Shown: in pieces, positions 49,659 to 60,013 of the stretch
Numbering within the stretch: position 1 is the first letter of the stretch
How the letters are laid out: each line of letters starts with the position of its first letter
NCBI GenBank assembly: GCA_902806595.1
Contig: CADCXC010000004.1
Coordinates: 2,356,001 to 2,420,000 of the forward strand
Length of the DNA stretch: 64,000 nucleotides
Direction: 5' to 3'
Origin: Pyrenopolyporus hunteri
Taxonomy: Eukaryota > Ascomycota > Sordariomycetes > Xylariales > Hypoxylaceae
Position numbers and translations under genes: made by a program
Notes under the pieces: generated by a model
The model's database searches: none
The model's input: the letters and a program-made list of their open reading frames with translations, nothing else
What the model was told of the DNA's origin: nothing

Positions 49659-49750
49659 TGCGGTGTGTGCGGATCGAACGCACGACCTTTAGATGCCGTA
49701 TGATGAAGTTTGACTTCAGTCTAACGCTCTCCCAACTGAGCTAACCCCGC
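49659..49750 (-). tRNA. tRNA-Phe (GAA) with a 19-nt intron
   Basis: The minus-strand transcript folds as tRNA-Phe: acceptor GCGGGGT paired with ACACCGC plus discriminator A, D arm GCTCAGTTGGGAGAGC, anticodon stem TTAGA/TCTAA with loop CTGAAGA (anticodon GAA), T arm GTGCG-TTCGATC-CGCAC. A 19-nt intron sits between positions 37 and 38 and contains CTTC, able to pair with the anticodon as in other split eukaryotic tRNAs. Total 92 nt, 73 without the intron. One acceptor-stem pair (5:68) is G-A, a mismatch. Downstream T6 supports transcription by Pol III. Confidence 0.95.
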
Positions 49751-50929
49751 TGTTGTTGAATTCCAGCTTCTTAAGATACTCTATATAGGTAAGCCGTTTG
49801 CCTTCTAGCCGCTAGCTAGCTAATATCTAGGTAGGTACTTGGTAGGTAAAAATTCGAGCCGTCGGGGCTTATGTGCATCCATTTCGGATTATTATTATTT
49901 TTTTTTAAAAAAAAACACGTAACAGGTGTTCCCAAGCAGTGGGCGTTTGGTGGAGCTTATTGGGGCAAAATTTTACGTAGTAGAATTTTTCGAGGATGCT
50001 ACTCGTACCTACATGTTTGCTAAATCTTTTTCATAAGCTGATGCGTCTAAGTCGTTAGATAATAATAACAGTAGACGGGATAGGAAATCTGGCAAGAGAC
50101 CAGATAGATTTACGTATCTATTTCCCTTATCACTACCTATTAAATGGCGATGATGCCGAAGTAACTTAAACTAAAAGTTATGGGTGACGCTATCTCTTAG
50201 GAGGTACAACGTGTCAGAACTATTTACTTCTAACCTGGGGGTCGTTGCGGTTCATATGGCTTTTTTCCCGCGCCGTGAAAAAGGAGGTACCTAGTCACAA
50301 TGGATGAATTAGGCCCATAGGCCCAGGTATGTAGTACCTACTACACATAGGTACGCTTCAACGTCCTATATTAATCGTCAGTTTCCATACTTTGTCGTCC
50401 TTTCTATGTTATGTTAGTTCTTGACTGAGGGGCTATGTACCCCTTAGTAGGTAGGTATGTACATGTACCCATGTAAGGTAGGTACGATAGGTAGTGTAGC
50501 TCTATTTTCGGTGTCAGCTGCTACAGTACGCGGAACATGACATCAGACAGGACTGGAATGCAGTTGAGCAACATATGCATCTAACAAAGTCCAGCCAATC
50601 AGAAGATCTTAGTTCCTAATTTTTAGGTTTACGGCTGCTCACAGTGGTTGCTGACCTGGGATTGAGCCACGAATTCACCCCTCATCGCCCGTGTACCGTC
50701 TACCCTATGCAATTTTGATACCCCACCAACTCTTAAGACAGAACTTCTTTTTACCAAGGCGCATTTCGTCGCAACCTCATATCCTCACTCCCAAATACAG
50801 TTCACTACTGTATTCTTTACTCGTGTTGTCGGCCCTGCTCTCGGCTATTCAGAGGCCTTCAATTGTTTTTTTTTCCCTTTGATCTTCTGATAGCATCTCC
50901 AAAGAAGCCGACCGTCGTATTCTCCCACC
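49751..50929. other. Intergenic region upstream of rli1
   Basis: About 1.18 kb. It holds several TAGGTACC-type motifs (about 49830, 50330, 50450-50500), poly-A and poly-T runs near 49895, and pyrimidine-rich sequence (50680-50900) leading to the rli1 ATG, which sits in the good context CCACCATGG. No gene supported. Confidence 0.45.
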
Positions 50930-53209
50930 ATGGCTTCCAAGCTGACCCGGTACGTTGCTGTGCGACTCGACACAGATCGATCATAGCCTTACATTATATT
51001 TCGTTGTATCATTTACTAACTATTCTCCTTCAGTATCGCCATCGTGAACGATGATAAGGTGCGTACGCTAGTATACTTGTTATCCCACTGCTCAGTCGTG
51101 CGACGATCTCAGCTAACATGTCATGTCTTACAGTGCAAACCCAAGGTGAATTAACTCGAAGCCCGGGTACCTGGGATCGTGTAATAATACTTACCTTCTA
51201 TAGAAATGCCGACAAGAGTGCAAGAGGTCTTGCCCGGTACGGTACCCCCTTCCCACGCCTTCTTTAATCATATATAATTATTCCTGTTGCAAATTCGAGA
51301 CTTGCGGCTTTGGTAAATATGAGGCTCATCGTACCCATACAGGTCGTTCGCAGCGGGAAGCTTTGCATTGAAGTCAACCCGGACTCGAAGATAGCCTTCA
51401 TTTCCGAAAGTCTCTGCATCGGTTGTGGTATCTGCCCCAAGAAGTGCCCCTTCGACGCCATTACTATCATCAATCTACCCACCAACCTCGAGACCCAAGT
51501 CACCCATCGATACTCCGCAAACAGCTTCAAGCTCCATCGGTTACCGACCCCGCGGCCTGGCCAGGTGCTTGGTCTCGTCGGAACAAACGGTATTGGAAAG
51601 AGCACGGCGTTAAAGATCCTGAGCGGCAAGCTCAAGCCTAATCTAGGCAAATATGATAATCCGCCTGATTGGGAGGATGTTATCAAGTACTTCAGAGGTT
51701 CCGAGTTGCAGAGTCAGTCTGTCCTCTATCGCCCCACTGGAAAGCGAGCCGTAATATGGTTGTAGCTAACGTATTACACAGACTACTTTACGAAGGTCCT
51801 CGAGGATGATCTGAAGGCTGTTGTCAAACCTCAGTATGTGGATCAACTTCCACGAGCTGTCAAAACGCCCAACAAGAGCGTCAAGTTCCTCCTCGAGCAC
51901 AGGGCCGCAATGGGCAATATGGATGAGGTCCTTGACACTCTCGAGCTTCGCCATATTCTGGACCGCGATGTCAATCTACTTTCTGGTGGAGAGCTGCAAC
52001 GATTTGCCATCGGAACTGTCTGTGTCCAGAAGGCTGATGTATACATGTTCGACGAGCCATCTTCCTATCTGGATGTCAAGCAACGTTTATCTGCGGCCCG
52101 GATGATCCGTTCTCTCCTGGGCCCGGATAACTACGTCATTGTTGTTGAGCACGACTTGTCGGTTCTTGATTATCTCTCCGACTATATCTGCGTGCTCTAC
52201 GGTAAACCCGCCGTTTACGGTGTTGTCACTCTTCCCCACTCGGTCCGTGAAGGTATCAACATCTTCCTTGATGGCCACATCCCTACCGAGAATTTGCGGT
52301 TCCGAGAAGAATCTTTGACTTTCCGTATTTCGGAAGGCACAGATGATTTCCAAGCCGACAAGGCCCGAGCCTTCAGTTATCCCAAGATGGAAAAGACGCT
52401 CGGCAACTTCAGACTTCGCATTGATGGAGGAGAATTTACCGATTCCGAGATCATTGTCATGATGGGTGAGAATGGTACCGGCAAAACTACTTTCTGTAGA
52501 CTTCTAGCTGGCGCACTCAAGCCCGACAGCGCCAATAAAGTCCCTGAGATGAGAATCAGCATGAAGCCTCAGACTATTACTCCTAAGTTCGAGGGCACCG
52601 TCCGACAGTTATTCTTCAAGAGAATCAAGCAGGCTTTCCTTTCCCCGCAGTTCCAGACGGATGTTGTTAAGCCGCTCAAGCTAGACGATTTCATTGATCA
52701 GGAAGTCAAGAACCTATCAGGTGGTGAATTGCAGCGCGTGGCCATTGTCATGGCACTTGGACTACCAGCTGACATCTATCTGATTGATGAGCCGTCGGCT
52801 TACTTGGACTCAGAACAGCGTATCATCGCAGCGCGCGTCATCAAGCGCTTCATCATGCATGCCAAGAAGACGGCTTTCATCGTAGAGCACGACTTCATCA
52901 TGGCCACCTACTTGGCAGACCGCGTTATTGTGTTTGATGGCAAGCCGGGTATCGATGCGCATGCCAACAGGCCCGAATCTCTCCTTACCGGATGCAACAC
53001 GTTCCTCAAGAACTTGGACGTCACCTTCCGACGAGATCCCACGAACTACAGACCCCGTATCAACAAGCTCAACAGTCAACTGGATCAGGAACAAAAGCTG
53101 AGTGGAAACTACGTAAGTTAAATATTGCCTCATATCGGTATGCTTCATTTTTCATAAGACGTGATGCTTACGCGATATATAGTTCTTCTTAGAAGAAGAC
53201 AGCTCTTGA
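50930..53209 (+). CDS. rli1: ABCE1/Rli1 ribosome recycling ATPase with Fe-S clusters
   Basis: Seven exons (50930-50949, 51034-51058, 51134-51145, 51204-51236, 51343-51712, 51782-53112, 53183-53209) give 605 residues. Rli1 splits post-termination ribosomes with eRF1 and Dom34. The Fe-S domain (residues 15-70) keeps its cysteines in CKPKKCRQECKRSCPV and LCIGCGICPKKCPFDA. ABC1 has Walker A GTNGIGKST and signature LSGGELQR; ABC2 has GENGTGKTT and LSGGELQR; both Walker B motifs (DEPSSYLD and DEPSAYLD) and H-loops (VVEHD, IVEHD) are present. The C-terminus FFLEEDSS fits the family. The N-terminus is split over four tiny exons, one of 12 nt. A downstream alternative acceptor would open a different C-terminus (see findings). 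Confidence 0.94.
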
Positions 53210-54557
53210 AACGGGCGTCCCACGAGGTAATGGCCATCGCGATGGCCACAAACATGATCAGAATACCCCACCAGCATCGGACACCGGCGTTCTAGGCGTA
53301 CAAAAGCGGGAATTGGCGCGCCGAGGGAACGGTGGCGTGCGTGAATCGTCAGGGACGGACGTAGATGGTGGGGAGGATGGCGACGATCCGGACGATTAAC
53401 GACTACGGCGACAGTCTATCCCCTGTCCATCTGGTCCTGCACATATTGGGTTCGGGAGGCAAAAAATACGTTCGATGCTACAATACCTAATGCTGGGTAG
53501 TAGATCCTCCCCAACTTCGTAGAACCCGCTTGCTGTAGATTGAGGGATGAACGGGTCAAGTGGGTGACTGTCGTCACCAACTAACCGGTGGCGCATAGTA
53601 CGCTATTAATTAGATGGACATAGAGATTGTCCGCGTTAGAGGCGAGAATAAACAATACACATCTTACGCATCAGGAGGTGCATTCTCTACCTGTGCTGTA
53701 AACTGAAGCCCGTTTGAAGCACCTAATCTGACCAACCACCTAATATTTCAGCTCTCCGGGTCGTCGACTTCTAATTTTTTACGGCGGTTCTCTTAAACTT
53801 CATGCTTGGTACCTACCAACATTGAATCTTGCATGAGGGATTTTCCCATTGGTCATTACACAGCAGAGAAGGAGAATACGTAGATAAAATACCGGGGATG
53901 AACTTCGTTCGAATTATTACGCTACTATCTACCGAACGACAAAACTTTTCTTTTTATTACTAGGGCAGAGGAGGGAAAGATACACACCGAAAAGAATGTT
54001 CCCAAGGAGAAAGAGGCTTTTTTATTCGGTCCCGAGGTGGGGACCTAAGCCGCACCGTTTTCTTCCCCCCCGTATGAGACCCTGTGGAAATGGTAAGAAA
54101 CGTCTGGTTGCGCGAGGATGGAACAGACGGTGAGATCGGCTTCGTCGATGAACGTACAGGAAAACGTATGATTTTCTCTTTTTCATTTCAGTTCTTTTCG
54201 TCTTGTCCAAGTAGTGATGTGGGAGGGCGAAGTAGACGATGGTATGAATCCGAGCTGCATCCAGGTGTCCCAAGTCATCTATGCTTTCCATGAAGAACGT
54301 AGTCGGAAATTGACGCACGTACTTTTCAATTGTTGCTGAGCTCTGTTCGTACAAGCATTAAATCCGCACAGCTCATGACTCGGCTCAAGGATGCCCAAAG
54401 TACGGGCGTTTCGGTATGAACCCAGACTTGGAGAGACTGAAGGACGGATTAAGATCTAATACTTGTCCCAAATATGACTGCCGCCTGGGCTTGTATGGTG
54501 CAAGTTAACTGGGGGATAGGGGGGAGGTATAATATGTTGCTTAGGGCGGCCGGAATG
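53210..54557. other. Intergenic, convergent 3' ends
   Basis: About 1.35 kb between rli1 and prp40. The first 190 bases remain open in the alternative rli1 frame to a TAA at 53397-53399. The rest shows no coding signal; a 110-codon minus-strand ORF near 54022-54354 is featureless. Confidence 0.45.
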
Positions 54558-57261
54558 CTAGTCCTCTTCGATTTCGCCCTCTTCGCTACCGGAGTGGACA
54601 CCGGGGTCCTCTTTGGGAGGCGGCTGGGCAACTGGTGGGGTCCTAGTTTTGTGACGAGTCTCACGATGGGGGGAACGCTCACGCGGTGTCCTCTCTCTTC
54701 TTAGCCTCTGTTATTGGGGTTAGTAAGATATAAGCGGCGACGGGTACTGCTAATCCGTACCTTGGAGTCCCTAGAGTCACGACGTTCGAGGTCGTCATCC
54801 TCTTCAGCTCGTCGACGTCGAGACGAGGTCGGGCGTTCATCGCCGTAAGGCAATTCCTCAACAGGGCCTCTCTCGACCCGACGTCGGTATAGCCGTTCGC
54901 GCTCCTCTTCCCGATCCCGTCTTTCTCTATCGTAATGGCTCGGCGGCTCATCACGTCGAGATCGGGGCGGGTAGTCCCTGTCTCGATCCCGATCCCGTTC
55001 CCGATCTCGCTCCCGCTCTCGATCTCGCTCACGCTCACGGTCGCGGTCACGGTCGCGTTCGCGATCTCGATCACGTTCGCGTTCGCGTTCACGAACCTCA
55101 CGGTCCCGATAGGAATCCGACGGTCGGCGGTCAGATAATAAACTCTCAGCCATACTAGACTTACGATAATTCTTCTCACGCTCGGCGATGGCCTTGCGAC
55201 GGTCCGCTTCATATGCATCCGGTTCTGGACTGCGACTATGGCGTGACGGTCGCGCACGATCACTGCGGTGAGAACGATCTCCTCTATCTCTATCTCGATA
55301 CGTACCGCGATCAACGGATCGGTCGCGGCGTTTATGACGATCCCTGTCTTCTTCCTCCCGATCTCGTACTCGACGGAGGACTTTCTCAAAGGCGCCGCGG
55401 CGAGCATCTTCGGACTTAACGGCCTGGAATTCGGCGGCGCGGGCGAGACGAGGTCGAACCTTTTCCCAAGTGTCGTCTGCAGCAATCGGCGGATCCAGGT
55501 GCTTAATATAAGACCGGAGATCGTCAATAGCTCTTCTCTGCTGCCGCTCGGAATGCTTGTCTTCATCAGACCGTTTAGACTTCTTCTCCTGGAGCTACTC
55601 AAGGCATCAGTGGTGAAAGACTTAACTAGTTGGGCTGTGGTTAACATACCCGTTCGAATATCAGCATTAGTATATCACCATCAATGTTAGCAGTGCGTCG
55701 ATCATTTTTGAGTATAGAAGAGAATTCCTCGAAGGTGGTCTTGGGGGTGAACTCAAAACGATTGTCCTGGATTCGGGGTTAGTTAGTGAGCTCACACAAT
55801 TTAGTAGGATAAGAAGGCTGCTTACGTCCATAACGTCAAGCACGTCGTTTCGCGTCGTGCGCAGAGCACGCTCTTCTTCTTCAACGATATCCCAAAACAA
55901 GTCGAGGGGGCTCGAGCCGGCTTGACCGCAGATCGCTTTGAAACGCTCATCGTTCTCGAGCAAGGGATATACTTGGCTCCACTTGGTTCCAGCCTTGATC
56001 TTACCAGCCCTGCGAAGCTCCTGAAGTAATTCAATAAACGCGTCTCGGCGCTTCCGCTCGACGCGGAGCTTCTTGTTCCTCTGATTCTGTCGGGCCTCAT
56101 TGGAACTGCGTTCTAGGGCTTTGATATGATTTTGGAAAGCGGTAAGAATATCGAAGTTGCTGAGAGCTTTGTACTTTTCGTCGTTCTGGAAAGGGGCAGT
56201 AGCCTTGAGAATATTCTGAGCCTCAGACCAGCGTGTATAGGGGTCAAGATTCAGCTTGGGCAGAAGGTCGATAAGCCCATCCATGGCGCTCTTCCTGAGA
56301 CTAGCCTGGCTTTCAATGTGGGCCTTCTTCAGTTCTACTATGTAATCCTCGAACAACTGGCGTCGCTCTTCTTCGTCATTAGTTGAGCGGAAGATCGTTT
56401 CACCTTCGATGATGGGACGAGCAGTCTTCCAGCGCGTATAGTGCTTGATCTCGGGATGGCTCTTAAGCATAGTGGCAAAGTCAGCACGTAGTTTTGCCAA
56501 CCTATCCTTTGCGCGCTCCTTATCTTGAACGATCATGTCTTGGCAGTATTTCTCAAAAGCTGCTTTTCTGTCCTTGGGGTCCTTAATGGCCCGGTACTGC
56601 GGGTCTTTAATCGTGGCACGCATAGTCTGTTCCCAGGTCCAGTCGGGTTGTACGCCGCTCCGACGCAACAACTTCATAAAAGCAGCCTCGGCCTCTTCGG
56701 GGGTAGCATATTCGGGCTCGTTGCTCGCGGGGACAAATGCCTGGACGCGCAAGTCACTACCATGTGTCAACTGACGAGATTCGGGGAAACTCTCTCGGTG
56801 TTCGCGGTAGTGATCGTGGCTTGAGCTCGAAAAGGAAGCGCTAGGCGCATACGGCGTAGCCGGCCTGCAGAAGTTAGACGTGAATATAGACAGATACTGG
56901 CAGGATCCCTACGTAGGTGTCGAGGGCGTACCCTCATGGCCCAGTGCTTTCCTGTAAACATCTGGCATTTCCCAAGAGCTCTGCTTCGTCTCGGTATTGT
57001 ACCAATACTTGCGGCCCCCTTCGGCGGTGTACTCCTTCCAGGGTTGGTTCGCCAGAGCGCGCTGTTAATCTGGTCAGTCTACGGCAGGTAATGTGGATAT
57101 GAGGGAACATAACAAACCTCGGCGGGAGACATCAATTCTTCTGGCTTGGTCCATTGGGTGGCCTTGGTGATTGAATTATAATAATAAACGCGCCCATCGG
57201 GGCTTTTGTATTCTTGCCAGGGATTTGGCTGACCATAGTGGCCGTTGGCTCCGTTCATCAT
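54558..57261 (-). CDS. prp40: Prp40, U1 snRNP WW/FF-domain splicing factor
   Basis: Six exons (57261-57118, 57061-56913, 56864-55826, 55766-55650, 55588-54761, 54707-54558) join in phase to 808 residues. Prp40 bridges U1 snRNP and the branch-point protein in early spliceosomes. Two WW domains open the protein (residues 12-41, NPWQEYKSPDGRVYYYNSIT; and about 54-84, PWKEYTAEGGRKYWYNTETK). FF repeats follow, the first at EEAEAAFMKLLRRSGVQPDW, through about residue 560. The tail is an RD/RE dipeptide-rich region (RERERERDRDRERD type) ending in acidic SGSEEGEIEED. Two Met codons start the frame; the first (57261) is used here. Introns carry good CTAAC branch sites. It is divergent from trs65. Confidence 0.92.
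54956..55105. repeat. Low-complexity CGATCT/CGTTCG-type repeat encoding the Prp40 RD/RE tail
   Basis: Tandem hexamer-like degenerate sequence within prp40 exon 5; on the minus strand it encodes alternating Arg with Glu or Asp. Confidence 0.8.
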
Positions 57262-57976
57262 GGCGAAAGCCGCGGACGCGCTTCGCAAATCCTCTATTAT
57301 CGACTGTTGGAAAATACTGGATTAGATAAAATCTCCCTGTGGAGGGGGAATAAAAGGGGGAATAAAACTAACGATGGGGATGGGAAAGAGAACGTAGCTA
57401 GGGAGACATCCGAGAATTCGCTCTAGGTTGACGCCACGGAAGATTTCCTAACACTGGTGGAATTCGAATGTGTGAAGTTGAGAAGCGACTAATTTTCACT
57501 GAAGACTTGCAGGTCGGAGTCGGGAAGATACGTACCTGGATTACTTAACCACCTGCACCTACGCAGGCCGCCAAGGCTTAAATGCGTGGTAGGGTAGGTA
57601 CCCGGACCTCATATATTAGGTGGTACATAGGTACCTAGGTACCTAGGTATGTACCTGCGATGTTACATCTTGTGCTGTCAGGAAAGGCATGGTACCAGGT
57701 AAGCTAGTTGTGCACGGACCACATATTGTGCTACGTGCTGCAACGTCTCGGGATCCCGAATCAGTGCTCCTTCTCACTCTACATATGTACTATGTATTGT
57801 ACATAATTCATATTTTAGGCATATTCACCTATTTTCTTCCTGGTCATTAAAAGACTGGAATGCTCTCGAGCTCGAAATGCACCAATTGCCTATGAACGAA
57901 GCTCAAAGCGTACGACCATGATTAGGGACCTTCTTCGTTGACATCTCACCGACCTAATTCTAACATCGCCTCTAAA
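57262..57976. other. Divergent promoter region, prp40/trs65
   Basis: About 715 bases between two start codons. It contains a strong TAGGTACC-type palindromic cluster at 57625-57656 (repeated GTACCTAG) that may serve both genes or neither. No gene seen. Confidence 0.5.
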
Positions 57977-59870
57977 ATGTCCGATCTATCAGTCGACCCG
58001 ACTTCCAAACCTATGGTTGACTTCGTTAGCGATTCGAGCCTCACGTATTTCATCCCTCTTGCAACCGGCTTCGTCGTCGAGAAGGCTTTTGAACATGGCA
58101 TAAATCAAGGGTCCGGAGACCCATTTGACTCCGTGGAACGACGGGAGACTCTTTTCTTTGGTACGGACTTCTTCGTCTCTTCCAAAAGGTCCATTTTCTC
58201 ACCATGCTCATTGTTAGACCCCAGATGAATCCGTCAGCATTTACCTTGTTCTCAAATGCCCTTACGTCGAAGAAGATATTCTACGGCCCTCGTTGGGAAG
58301 TCTAGTCTTGTCTCTCGAGGCTCAGATCGCTAATGGAGGCCTGCCCGACCGCGACGGTCATACCGTCTCCGAGATCGTTTACACAGGGACAGTTGGGGAT
58401 AAGGAAGATCCTATCATTTTATTTGGATCCTCTGGAGAACATGGCGCCGATTCTGGGGAGAATGGCGAGCAGTATTCCTTCGCTGTCTGGAAACATACAG
58501 TGTTCCTCAGTCGGCCAAGGATGCGATTACAAAGCCCCTCCGTCGTCTTCTCTGCAACGGCGGGCTTGAAGGACGCAGATCCATCACGAACCGACGCACT
58601 TCGCGACGGATATCTAGCGAGCGGCATCGCCTCAGGCCTCAATCTCCTCGAATCCTTCGGAAACGATCCTACCATGAACGGAGTCAAACCTCGTCTATCA
58701 GCACTCAGGGTGTCTCGTGTCGCGCCAGTCACTCAGCAAGCAAGGGATACACTACGGCCTATCAAGTCCTCCTCCAAACTCTCACTTCGAATCTACCCGG
58801 CAGCACACTCTCGCATGCGCTTTACCCATCTTAACACTACCCCTTCTACAGCAACTGTCCTTGCGATGCTAGAGATCGACTTCACACCCTTCTTTGAGTG
58901 CGAGATCATTCTCGACAGGATATCGATCGAAGTTAAAGGCGGCATCGTAGAGGACCTCGCGAGCCAGTCCGGAATGTCGCTCCCCGTGTCCTGCGTAGCC
59001 CACGACCATATAACGTTTCTATACCGCATTTCTCCGGTCGAGGTAGATACGGTGTTGAAAAATCCCATACGGGATCTCAGCATCGCGATCTCTGCGACAG
59101 CCCTAGTCCATCCTGACACCTGCAGACCGCAGCTGAAGATGGCTTGGGCTGCTACAGTCGACTTCACAATCCCCGTAAATCCGGGGTATGGATCTACCAT
59201 GCAGCCTATACAACGCATGCATCGCCCAAGTCAACTTTCGATCGGGGGTGAGAGCACCATCTCTTTGACGGCTCCTTCCGTTGCCCGACCGGACTCTTTG
59301 CCTTCGCTTGAGGCCGCCACGACGCGAACGGAGGCTACGGTGCCCGATATAGGTATTGCTATGACGTTCACAGGCCCGCCGCCGAGTCAGCAAATCTTTC
59401 CTGGAGATGAATTCGTCTGGAACGTGTTTGTTGTTAACCGGTCCCCGATGCCGTCCGCCGTACCAAGAAAGCTGGCAATCGTAGTAATTCCTAAGCGGAG
59501 ACGTAACGAATCCCGAGTTAACCGGCCGCCCTCGATCTCCCGGCTGCCAGAGATTCCACATAATCAATTCCAGCAGTCGAAGATGCCAAGGGATCGAAGC
59601 GTAGCAGATGCCGTCCTCGACGAAAACGTAGTTCATGCTATGCAACACAGTAGCATTATCGACAGTGCAGAAGTGGTCTGCCTTAGCGCCGATGTTAGAA
59701 TCGGACCACTTGCGCCTGGAGCGTGCCACGTCGCCGAGCTGAGGTTTTTGGCCCTAAAAGAAGGCATCGTAAGCGTGGAAGCTGTGAGAGTTGTTGACCT
59801 CACAAATAATGAACACGTAGACATTAGGGATCTTCCAACCATTGTTGTTAAGGAGAGGGCGGGTAGCTGA
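57977..59870 (+). CDS. trs65: Trs65, TRAPPII complex subunit
   Basis: Two exons (57977-58160, 58225-59870) give 609 residues matching the fungal TRAPP subunit Trs65, part of the TRAPPII exchange factor for Rab11-type GTPases in late Golgi traffic. Visible family segments: the N-terminal ESVSIYLVLKCPYVEEDILRP after the splice; the central RMRFTHLNTTPSTATVLAMLEIDF; the Ig-like region QIFPGDEFVWNVFVVNRSP; and the C-terminal RIGPLAPGACHVAELRFLAL, ending DLPTIVVKERAGS. The linker between about 410 and 510 is basic and disordered. The ATG at 57977 is the first that leaves no upstream stop conflict. Its stop lies only about 150 bp from the AT-rich block, yet the gene shows no sign of RIP decay. Confidence 0.88.
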
Positions 59871-60013
59871 TAATCCTGAGTAGATCAATATATAGCCTTA
59901 GGGCTATACCTGATTTGACCATCCACATACGCTGTCCAAGCAACGACTAATAGCTATTAAAGCTCTTTAATTTACGATATCATTTCTACGCTTTAAACCT
60001 TCATCAGCCCTTC
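59871..60013. other. Short boundary segment
   Basis: Presumed trs65 3' UTR, with normal base composition declining toward the AT-rich block. Confidence 0.5.

Noticed and set aside
54679..55647. 322-codon minus-strand ORF in the prp40 region
   Set aside because: Shifted-frame shadow of the RD/RE-rich prp40 tail; the chosen frame keeps Prp40 family sequence across all splice sites.
59103..59729. 208-codon minus-strand ORF opposite trs65
   Set aside because: Antisense to conserved trs65 coding sequence and without recognisable motifs.
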